A stretch of 64,000 bases of DNA from Chondrosia reniformis (lineage: Eukaryota > Porifera > Demospongiae > Chondrillida > Chondrillidae), in assembly GCA_947172415.1 (NCBI GenBank), contig OX359190.1, positions 3,534,001-3,598,000 of the forward strand. Direction: 5' to 3'. This document shows, piece by piece, positions 1 through 11,000 of the stretch. Made by a program: the position numbers and the translations under genes. How positions within the stretch are numbered: position 1 is the first letter of the stretch; every line of letters begins with the position of its first letter. Under the pieces are notes generated by a model. That model was not told the DNA's origin, searched no databases, and worked only from the letters and a program-made list of their open reading frames with translations.

Positions 1-209
1 TAAAATACACTTAGCTGCGCATAATTTATGCGCATACGCATGCAGGGTACACGTGTACCTGTTATAGCGGTGATTTTGGTCGAAGATGTGCCCATTGCAA
101 CAGCTCAGCACAACTGACGATCGAGGATTCATATGGATGTGGATATGGAGATGGTTGCCCCCCCTTGCAAAAAAGTTATGTACGGCCCTGTACTACTACT
201 ACTACTAAC

Positions 210-3200
210 TACTTCTAATGTTAAGCTTAAGTCGCATTTCTTAGTTCGGCTATTTGAATGCATTTCGTGTGTAACTAATGTCTTTTCATACCAATCGAGT
301 TTTCATTTTGGCTGAATTGAGCTACAGTCGGACCAGTAATAGTTAACACTCCTATAAACTGCTTTAGTTGACAAGAGACCTATTAAGTAAACTTACGTTC
401 TCCCTGTTCGTTATCCTCAGCAATGCAAACGAAAAACTGAAAACTTGAAACACTTAGCAAATACTTTATTGACCGACCGCACTGTTACTATGCGGTTACT
501 ATATAACGACCGTGTTATATTCCAACTATTGGCGGCAGATCTGAGTGTTGTCCCGCTATTCTTGGAGGAAAACACTTCCAAATAAAGTAAGGTATGCAAT
601 ACATTTCGAAATGTTTATATAGCAAACACTATATTAATTTAATCAAGTACATTTGCTAAGCATCCCTTGCCACTCTAATCGATACAACAGTTACTATACA
701 TCTCATGTGAACTATTTCCTTATAGCATTTGCGTAGTTCATTTTTAATTAAATTGTTCATGTATCTTTTTCCATAAGGGTATTAATGTCAGGTATGAAGT
801 TCCATTAGATTTCAAGGTAACAAGTGGAATGTCGTTTTCCAAGTGATGAAGGACACAGCTTCTCCTTTGTGATACAACTACCAGTGTAACCAGTTGAGAT
901 ACTTGGCAATGACAATGAGGTCACCTCAGCTGGTGACTACAAGTGCACCTCTGTACTGGGACCAGCAGGAATGTTGAGGAATGTGCTATTTCAGGAGGAC
1001 TTTGTCAATAAAAGGTATATTGCTCTCTATATGCATGAATTGACTGGATTAACAAGGATTTTCTGACCAATTGAAATCCACTTTTGAACCTGTGGAAGTG
1101 TACATACAATACATTATTTTATGATTTGATAATACGATGTATGAAATTTACTTGTAGTTCACACAGATGCTCTTCCAGTATTTAGCTAGTTAAGTGTTCT
1201 ATATGATTATATTCCTTTGGATTAGTGTTGCTTTAGTGAGGTATTGTTGTTTTGGTCTGCATGTTATGCTAAAGAACCTTAATTACTCAAAGATAATATT
1301 CTTGACTAGTCTCTCTATAGCCAGTGGAGGTCACATGTTCAGAGAGGGTAGTTGTTTTGTGAGATCTACATTCCATAGGGTCTTAATGAGGAAGTACTAA
1401 TCCAATGAATAACATTATGAGAGCCCTTAAATTGAATTACTTATATCATAATGTTATTCATTTGTACTCCTTCCCTTTGCTGGTGCCAAATGTAAAGGAT
1501 GACACCTCCTACTTGTACGTCATTTCAACTGTGCTATATATAGTAACAGTATTGGGTCCACTGGTAAATATAACTGTCCTGATGCTGATCTCCTAACTAG
1601 GCCAACAAGGTCAGATGGTCCCCCAGGTCCACCAAAGGGAGTCGCTGGATCATCTGGTCCACAAGGTGCAGCAGTTAGTACATCATTTATATGAATAACT
1701 GTAGTGTTGATCAAAGTACAAATAATCATTCTCAGACATACTTTTACAGGGAAGAAAACTAATGTCACAGGGCAATAGATTTTATTGACCAGTTCTAGGC
1801 CATGGAGTCTACAATTATCCTCGGCAGTACCTCATGCAGTATTGTCTCCTATTATATTAATATGGCAAATGTTAAAATTTAAACTTTTTTGAACTGGTGG
1901 TGATTCAACTATATATGTAGCAAAACAAGCTATTGGGTTATAAAATTTTACAACTTATTAATCAAATAATAGGTAGCGTTAACTTCTTGAAGCGTACTTT
2001 TCTATTTTTGTTTTTCGTAATCTAATCACTATATACCTATATCACAACATGTGTATGTATATGTATATGTATAGGGTTCCAGAGGACCTGCAGTTGGTCC
2101 TGGTAACTCAGGACAACAAGGTCTACCTGTAATAGGTGGAGATCGTGGTGCAGCCGGTGAACAAGGAGGTGATGAATCTGCTGGTCTTGCTGGTCCACAG
2201 GGAATTACTGGTTCTAAAGGTCAGACTGGAGAACCAGGGTCAACGTGGCAAAGATGGCAGACCTGAAGGTATACTTATGATTGGTATAACTTAAAACAGG
2301 TCCAAGTGTGTTTAATCTGTTACCATGGCTAAATAAGTCAATTTATGTTGTGTCTTTAGGTGCAGGGAGCCGAGGGTCCCATTGGTGCTACGGGATTAAG
2401 AGGTGATCTTGGTGCACCAGTAAGCTGTCATACATACAAAGTATTATCATGAAAATGTCTGACTGTCCATTGTATAAAGTGACTTGCATTCCTACGACTG
2501 TAGGGTCTGGCAGGAGGTCCAAGGTCCTGCTGGAAATCCAGGAGATGATGGAGCAGCAGGACGTGTGGGACACCAAGGAGCCGGAGATGCAAGAGGAGGG
2601 TCTGAAGATGGTGGATCTACGGGAGCCCAAGGACCTAATGGTAGTGATGGTGGTCTAATAGGGCTTAAGGGTGCTAGGGGAATGTGTGGTGAGCCAGGAG
2701 ATGTTGGAGAACCGGGTGATGCTGGAGATGTGGACATAGAAGGAAATGTTGGTCTCCCTGGCCCAAAAGGACCTGCTGTAAGTATATGTGTGGAATGTAT
2801 TGCTGATTGTTGATAGTATTTGATGACTTGTACAGTGTTGCACACTCTGTATAATATTGATATTCTTTTTTACACTCTATGATGCATAATTATTAGACTG
2901 TCATCAGCTAGACTGCTCTTCTCCCTATTACTGTACAGGACAGTGAGGGTGGACCTGGTTTAGCTGGAGGTGAAGGGCTATGGGTGATGATGGAACAGGG
3001 GGAAGTGCTGGTCCCCAAGGTGCCCAAGGAGAACCAGGTGACATGGGTCCAGTGGGTCCACAAGGCTTCCATGGTGCTGATGGTTTGCCAGGTCGTGATG
3101 TGTAAGTAAACCTCTATATACACTAACTATAGACTCCACTAATGTATATATACTAAAGGTAATTATAAGTACTTTAGAGGTCAAATGTAAACACATTTTA

Positions 3201-3540
3201 ATCTATTTGAAAATAATTATTTAATGTCAACTCTATTATGGGATAGGTACCAGATGTCCAGCTGAAAGCAATGGAAGAGAGATATATACATACGTAGCTA
3301 TAGTTGTTGAAATGTGAAGGTGACCTTTAGAAGTCTCAATGTGTTTGCTGTCCTGTAGGTTCCAACTGGAAGTAGGGGAGAGAGAGGAATTGATGGAGAT
3401 CCTGATGATGAAGGTGTTCCTGGTAGACCAGGTGCATATTGGACGAGATAGGTCAGGCACAACAAAAAGTGTTGGATGATGTGTTGGAAGATTTAAAAAT
3501 GAAACAAAAGCACTACAAAAATGAAGAGGGTTTTCAGACA
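210..3540 (+). pseudogene. Ig/collagen-like gene fragment, duplicate copy A
   Basis: Exon-sized pieces code for Gly-X-Y collagen repeats: about 1600-1670, 2075-2268, 2360-2419, 2504-2777, 2939-3101 and 3359-3450, most bounded by AG and GT splice sites. Upstream, 895-1000 codes for the end of an Ig-like domain (motif SAGDYKCTSV). The whole block recurs at 31.7-35.4 kb. Within 2504-2777 the collagen frame is broken by one extra C near 2519-2521 (GGAGGTCC where copy B has GGAGGTC), and the 2075-2268 exon leaves the Gly-X-Y frame near its end. It therefore looks like a decayed host gene rather than a working collagen. Ig plus collagen is compatible with a secreted or surface matrix protein. No signal peptide, N-propeptide or C-terminal NC1-type domain was found, so the full protein cannot be named. 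Confidence 0.6.
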
Positions 3541-3808
3541 AAGTAACTAAAGCAGATCCAACAATGGTAAGCCTGTAACACTAGATATTATGATTTGTTT
3601 ACATTTGTTTATGTTTGTCACCTATACATACACATGTATATACATTAATATTAGACATGGTAGCATGGAGGTGCACTAAATTGCTACACAGGAAGTTGCC
3701 TGGTTGCCAGCTCACCTTTAGGATGTCAACAACTAATCACTTTCTGCCAATGCAGCTGAAAGCACCCCTCAAAAGGCCAGCACTTAAGGGAAAGCCTCAT
3801 TTTAGATA

Positions 3809-4906
3809 GTGTTCTTTCAAATGGATCAAGTTACAGTGCAGTTAAGCAGAATCAGAGCCCTTGCCACAGAGGAAACTATCAGTCCCGATATGTTCAGGCG
3901 CTTGAGGCGGAGGCTGATGGAGGTGGCAGCTTTGATGGAGGATGAGTTATTTAGGGATAGGGAGAGTATATATGAACAGGAGGGTGAGAGTGACAGTGGA
4001 GAAGATGAGGGTGAGAGTGAGGATGACAGTGTCAGTGGAGAAGGTGAGGGTGGAGAGGATGAGGGTGGAGAGGTTGAGGGTGGAGATGATGAGGGTGGAG
4101 AGGTTGAGGGTGGAGATGATGAGGGTGGAGAGGTTGAGGGTGACAGTAGTAGTAGGCCAAACACATGCACCATCAGACAATACACTTTAGAAAGGGGTAG
4201 GATCACGCAAACAATGCATACACTCTATTGTGGGAGACTACAGTCCACAAGGAACTTGCCATCCTTGATAGAGGGGGCAGGCATGACTGAAAATGGGGAA
4301 ATGATAAGAGAAAGGTTGGTAAGACCAGACCTTTCCAGTTCGGTCATTGAGCCAGTACAAGAGTCGCTGTGTGAAGCCCTGGAGTCATGCCTGTCCCCCC
4401 TGGATGGGATGGCAATCCTAAAGGCAAGGGCTGTATCCAATCAGTTCAGCTGTCTGGTGGATGTGAAGATCGGCCAGTTGATCCACAAGGCAGCTGAAAA
4501 CACACAACAAAATGTCAATGACATTTTAATTAGGGTGCTAACAGAGATTGAGGAAACAAAGAGGAGGGCGTATAAAAGCATTGTTGACTCGTGCAGCTGT
4601 GAAAGCTGCACAAATGCCAACCAGGGGAACCAGCCATGCCCTCTGACCTTGTCTCTGTTGGGGCTGCAGAAAGCCACCTTCACTAATTGCACACACACTT
4701 ACTTGGACCAGTGTGTGCAATTTTACCGGGCATGGGACAGTAGCCATGCCCTAAACCAACTGTCACCTGCAAAGACCAGGATACTATGGCCAAATGTTTC
4801 CCACAACCAGTGGAAACTCTTTAGGGTCAGCAGTCCCATTTGTTCAATTACTTATGTGGACGGAGATGGAGGTGGAGATGTCTCTCTCCTCCTTCTGAAC
4901 ACTTGA
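3809..4906 (+). CDS. Unrecognised acidic intronless ORF (365 aa)
   Basis: An uninterrupted 365-residue ORF opens with a basic/helical stretch (about residues 10-45). An extremely acidic segment (about 55-115) follows, built on a 10-residue repeat of the type EGGDDEGGEV that reflects a 30-bp minisatellite near 4050-4140. The C-terminal part is globular-looking, with cysteines in SCSCESCTNAN at about residue 265. I do not recognise the family. The ORF lies between the collagen relic and the first visible STAT exon and shows no STAT homology. A 20-bp direct repeat (CTCTCCTCCTTCTGAACACT) occurs at its 3' end and again about 55 bp downstream, which may mark a small duplication or an insertion edge. 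It may be a remnant of a mobile element or a lineage-specific gene. The start codon is uncertain. Confidence 0.4.
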   Translation: MFFQMDQVTVQLSRIRALATEETISPDMFRRLRRRLMEVAALMEDELFRDRESIYEQEGESDSGEDEGESEDDSVSGEGEGGEDEGGEVEGGDDEGGEVEGGDDEGGEVEGDSSSRPNTCTIRQYTLERGRITQTMHTLYCGRLQSTRNLPSLIEGAGMTENGEMIRERLVRPDLSSSVIEPVQESLCEALESCLSPLDGMAILKARAVSNQFSCLVDVKIGQLIHKAAENTQQNVNDILIRVLTEIEETKRRAYKSIVDSCSCESCTNANQGNQPCPLTLSLLGLQKATFTNCTHTYLDQCVQFYRAWDSSHALNQLSPAKTRILWPNVSHNQWKLFRVSSPICSITYVDGDGGGDVSLLLLNT

Positions 4907-5021
4907 GCTGGTTACAAAACTACCACTTTGAACTTTCCACTCTCCTCCTTCTGAACACTAGCATCAGGCTTAATGTAGATCTGCTTTGTTAGCTTGTGTT
5001 TCTGTGTGATCCCGTCTGTAG

Positions 5022-8000
5022 GTGTGAGATTCTAGCTGAAGTGAACTGGCAGCTCTGTCACCCGCTGAAGCAGTTAGAAACCCTTTATCAGAATGCGATG
5101 ATGTCGCAACATGGACAGATGCACACTGCTTCCCCCTCTCCCCAGCAGATGCACCAGTACGCTGTCCGACTGCTAGTCACTTTAGTGAAAAAGTGAGTGA
5201 ATTATCTAAATATCACCCTTCATTGACCACATACTGATTTAATTACATTATGTTGTATATCATCAAATTGTATGATATTCAATTGTAACTCAGTGGTAGC
5301 GAACTGGTGATTATAGCCAACTGCCCAGGGTTCAATTCCAAGTGTTCCCCTCTTCATGATGTTTAATAATGGTTGTGGTTTGATTATCACTTTGATTATT
5401 GGTACCTAGCCATTATTGTATTTTGCTCACCCCCTGTGTACTTTCTAAAAGAATGTTTTATACTTATCATCAGCCAGTATGTTGCTCAATGTTACAGCCA
5501 GTATTGCTCAATGATATAGCCAGTATTGTTCAATGGTATAGCCAGTATTGCTCATGGTATAACCAATACTGCTTAATGATATAGCCAGTATTGCTCAATG
5601 GTATAACCAATACTGCTCAATGATATAGCCAGTATTGCTCAATGGTATAGTCAGTATTGCGGTGTTTTCATGTGATTACATGTTCATTTGACTTGTTGAC
5701 AGGTGTTTTGTGCTGGAAAGAGAACCTCCACAAGTGCTGAAGACAGCCAATCGTTTCTTAGCTACTGTCAGAATGTTGGTTGGCAACAAGTTAAACTTCC
5801 ACATGAGTCCACCGGAGGTTGTCGTGTCAATAATAAAGTGAGCTGTACATTATAGGGAGCTTGGAGTAGAGAGACTGCATAAAACAGTATAAATTAGATG
5901 ACATGATTTAGCTAGTGTTTAATTATTTGATAGTATAAATGTGACTATTACCCGCTGTCTCTAAAGAGATCCGTACAAGCTGTCTTAGTTATCTTTTGAA
6001 TGATGCATGATCTTTGAACATCAAAAAATTTGGATTTCAATTGTTACCATATACGTCGCAAAATTTTCTCAACCAAAAAAAATCGCGAATCGCTGTCTAA
6101 ATGGGTGGGCAGAAATTTTTGTGAATAAACATTGTGCAATGTACTCCATTCGCGAAATTTGCAAAAATTATTAATTGCGGAAATTTTGCAATGTACAATA
6201 TGTCAAATTGAGTCAGTTTGAAGGAATCCTTATTTTATTATAACGGCACTGCTTGCTTCCATTCCTGGGAGTAGCTACTGGTGCATGTGCTGTTGTTCCT
6301 CACTGCTTGTGACTGTTTAGTCTCTCTTTATTGTTTAGATGAGTTAATTACTGTCTTCCCTTTATTCTCTCTCAGTGAACAGCAAGCAAGACAGGTGCAT
6401 GGGGAACCAGAGAAGAGGTAGGTCCAGACAGACGGCCATGGGTATGGGGCCCTGTACAAGAGCAGATCTAGAAATTTGTAAAGGAGGTGATGAAGACAGC
6501 TGTATAGCTGTCAGAATGTTTGGTCATATATATTTTAAACTTTTAGCATTTAAAGAGAACAAGAATGAATTGTCCTAACCTCTCAGGTCTTGTTGCATGT
6601 GGGCGTAAGGCTGTAGAGTATCCAAGTGCTATGAATTACCAACTTTTGCTTACACATGAATATGACAGTATGATTGATTTTCCATTTTGTGACAGTTGAA
6701 TATATGTACGAAGGGAAAGTTAAGTAATGCAATAGTGAAAAATGGCCTCTGAAAATTGTCCAGTATACAACTACTGCTAAATGCTTCCTCCTGTGTGTCA
6801 ACATATGCTGTGTATGGATATTGTCAAATGGAGTATAAACTACACACATATCTTGAAATGAGATCTTAGAAAACATTCTGATGTCAAAAAAGCTTGAGTT
6901 ATTCCCTCTAGGTACAATGTGGAATATGACGTCATTGGTTTAGTATGTTATGGCATCCTTGTATCCCATATCAGCCATGTTGTTGTTAAGTTTCATTGAT
7001 CTAGTGTGGCCAGCTGTGTTTTACTTGAGGGTACAAGTTCTTATAATTCTGTCTGGTGATGTAGTAGGTTTGTCCACATGACAGAAAGAAGACTGAAGGT
7101 CTGTGATTACGTAATCCACCTGACCCTAACCCTAACAGTTGTGTCTGTCAGCTCAATGACATTACTAGCGCATTTTGAAAGAATGTGTTATACCAATCAT
7201 TCTGTGTGTACTATGTATTGTACCAGTTACATCTTATCATCAGTGTACAGTGGTGCCTACTAACTCCTAATATTGATTGCTTCATAGACATGTGACTAGG
7301 CAGAAGAATATTGTAAACTACTTTGGTTTTAATTGGTATGTATTTAGTATACAAGCATCTAAATACTTCCTTAACATGCTTTCATCTTTAGTCTTTTAAG
7401 TGTCTAGAGATGCAGTTAGTTTCTTGATAATCAGACTTTTTGACCCTGGGGGTCTTCTTCAGCGTCTGATTCTCCATGTCCATATCTACGTACATACCAT
7501 ATCTACATACATACCATATCTACATACATACCATATCTACATACATACCATATCTTAAAGATGATATTTAGTGCTTTTAAAATTGTATATTATTGCTGGC
7601 AGCCAATGATGACAGGTAAAAGGGCTGATTTGGCAACTGTTACCTAGCAACCCCAATTCTTGCATAACCATTCTTTCTGATCTTGAGAGGTTGATCTGGT
7701 CTACCCAGGACTGGACAGTACCTCTCCATTCAGTTTGAATGATACAGTAACCCTCACCTCCCGGGAGACCCAATGCAGTAACTAGGCTATGATGTACACA
7801 GCAGATATGATGTAATTATTGGACAGTGGACAGAGGTGGGTAGTCCCTGTGAGTAAAGCTGGTTAGAGTTAGTACTAGATCCAGTTTTAACCAGTGGACA
7901 CGGAATCACAAGTCTTTACCTCTTTGGTCGAGACTGCGGCCATTTCCTTTTGCTCTGTTGTTCAAATTGGTAGCTGACAAGTTTGAACACTAAAAGGAGT

Positions 8001-11000
8001 GGTACAGTTGCTGGGAAACAGTGCTTGTGATAAAAGATATGATCTGAGGTTGCCAAGGACATTCAATTAATTATTTAATTACTTTATGCATGTACTTGGA
8101 CATATGTGCGTGCAATAAAACAGTTGCCAAGTCCAATTAATTATATACTTAATTAATTGACATGCTACCTGTATATATTAGCTGTAATCAAGGAAATGTC
8201 TACATATTACGTACTTACAATAATTAATTAAGAGTCTAGAAATAATCAGAAATCATTTAATCAGTTAGCCCCTCCCTAATATGTCATCCACCCAGTTGGA
8301 AGTGGTAGCTGGATGGATGGGTGAAGTGGTAGCTGGATGGATGGGTGAAGTGGTAGCTGGATGGATGGGTGAAGTGGTAGCTGGATGGATGGGTGAAGTG
8401 GTAGCTGGATGGATGGGTGAAGTGGTAGCTGGATGGAGGGTGAAGTGGTAGCTGGATGGATGGGTGTAGTGGTAGCTGGATGGATGGGTGAAGTGGTAGC
8501 TGGATGGATGGGTGTAGTGGTAGCTGGATGGATGGGTGAAGTGGTAGCTGGATGGATGGGTGAAGTGGTAGCTGGATGGATGGGTGAAGTGGTAGCTGGA
8601 TGGATGAGTGAAATGGTAGCTGGATGGATGGGTGTAGTGGTAGCTGGATGGATGGGTGAAATGGTAGCTGGATGGATGGGTGAAGTGGTAGCTGGATGGA
8701 TGGGTGAAGTGGTAGCTGGATGGATGGGTGAAATGGTAGCTGGATGGATGGATGGCTATCCCTCCATCCATCTATACGTGTATACACATACATATGTACA
8801 GTATATATACGTATCTGTACAATAACATAGCAATAAATAGCATAAATGTTTAAAAATTAAAAGTACACTTTTTAGATTAGTTCCCTACACTGCACATTTA
8901 ACAGCATGGTGAGCACATCACATGCACATCACATGCACATCATAAGAGCGTTCTCCATCATTGACTCGTTCAATATTTTATCAAATTTATGGTGCGAACC
9001 AACAGTCATGTCACAGGAATACAAAATGGATGGCAATTAAATTATACCAGTTGATTGTATAATTCCTGTGCAAAGACTTTGATGTGCATGGAAAAATCAT
9101 GTCCTGTAATATTCCAGTGATTTTTCACTTTATAAAATGAATTTTGCTTTGCTGTATTTAACCAGTATGCACGCTTTTCCCACGTCTTTGCTGTAGCAAT
9201 TGAAGAAAATCAAGAGATCACCAGAAAGAAGAGGAAATGAGGTAATCAATGGTCCTACCTTTACACTCACACATCTCCCTATATTTACGTATTCACATAT
9301 CTTTATAATATCTCTATTTAGTCAGTAATGGAAGAAAAGTTTACATTGCTCTTTCAAACTCAAGTGAATATTGGTGGAGAGATTAATGTAAACATCAAAG
9401 TGATGTCACTTCCTGTAGTGGTCATTGTCCATGGCAACCAGCAGTCGCAAGCTGAATTCACAATCTTCTGGGACAACTCATTTGCAGAACCTGTAAGTGG
9501 ACATTATAAAAATAGTATACCGTATTTGTCTAAATGGAAGCCCCGGCTTCTATTTCGTTCCAGCCATTTTTGACCCGGCTTCAATTTGAGCAGGGCTTCT
9601 ATTCGAGCCCAGCTTCTATATAATAGCTAAAATTGGTGTTGGTATAGATATTCGCAGCACATTCCACAGCCTTGAATGCTGCGATACAACTTAACGGAGA
9701 CATCGTAGGACTTTTCGCTTTGACACTACTACGCTACTGCAGCGGAAACTGGTTAGACATCGCGATGAATTTGCACCTTGACCGGCGTGTCGATTAGAGA
9801 TATTTGGCTGCTATTCAAGATTGGCTTCTATTCAACAATAATTAAAAATTATTATTAATTACCATTCTAACTTATTGCATCAAATCTATCAATGACAGAC
9901 ACAGGACCCCCTGAAAGACCAGCTATTGACTGATGAAGGGGTATTTTCCTGTTAAAAATATAAAATAAAGAATAAAATAAAAATAAGTAGACTGGTTAAT
10001 CAACGAATCAAAGCATAATATCTAATAACTCATGATTACTATTAGACCACTATCTACTTTTCTATTTCATACATAACTACACATTAAGTAATTGCTTAAT
10101 TTATGGATACTAACAAACTGGAATTTATTTCTTAGCATTGATCTTAAATGTAAGCAACACTGTATTCATAAACTGTTATCCGTCAAACACAAGATATTTG
10201 CCTCCTTGTAGAATCGTAATCCATTTCAAACACCGGATTTAGTGGATTGGCCCAAGTTAGCCGAAGCTTTGAAGGCATTTTTTGCAAGTACCACTGGTAG
10301 AGGATTGACACCAGGCAATCTAAACTATTTGGCATACAAACTAATACCTTCATTAGGTAAGGGAGAAGGAAGGCCATTTTTATATATCTGTATACCTGTC
10401 CAATGAAAAAATGGCTCCATGTCTCTTCAGGGCACGATGAGGACCCTTCCAATTACAAGGTTGGCAGGCAGGCTGTGGGAAAGGACACCTTGAAAGGTGT
10501 CATGTTCACCTTCTGGTCGTGGTTTTATCAGGCAAGGGAATTAGTTGTGACTTGTTTCAAAAAGGAATGGGAAGCAGGGTGATTTAACCATCCATGTCTC
10601 TGTCCATCTATCTGTTCATTTATCCATTTCTCTATTTTGTTAAATTTTCAATTTATCAATTTATTTATCCATCCATCCATCCATCCTTCCATCCTTCCAT
10701 CCATCCATCCATCTATCCATCCATCCATCCATCCATCCGTCCGTCCGTCCGTCCGTCCGTCCATCCATCTACTCTTTCTCTGCAGTCTGATTGAAGGTTT
10801 TATTGATAAGAATGAAGCTCACACAAAGCTTGCACAGTGTGTTCCAGGTACATTTTTAATGAGATTCAGTGACTCAGGCATAAGGGGCATATCAATTGCT
10901 TATACAAGAAGTAAGCCACATGATTCAATTATTAGTCACATGATCCAAGTGTTGGTCACATGACCCTATTATTAGTCACATGATCCAAGTGTTGGTCACA

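Noticed and set aside
3826-4206. Minus-strand ORF rich in STSPPSSSPP
   Set aside because: Mirror of the acidic repeat of the + strand ORF.
5283-5350. tRNA-like stretch (TGTAACTCAGTGGT and GGGTTCAATTCC as A and B boxes)
   Set aside because: The internal promoter boxes are good, but I could not form an acceptor stem or a proper anticodon arm. It may be a tRNA-derived SINE head, but no body or tail was defined.
7118-7137. Telomere-like CCCTAACCCTAAC
   Set aside because: Only about two units; chance occurrence inside an intron.
8265-8825. Long repetitive ORFs on both strands (HPSSYHFT-type and EVVAGWMG-type)
   Set aside because: They are by-products of a 24-bp minisatellite whose unit is a multiple of three; no start context, domain or homology.
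10594-10794. ORF rich in IHPSIHPS
   Set aside because: Tetranucleotide microsatellite; only its last part overlaps the true SH2 exon.
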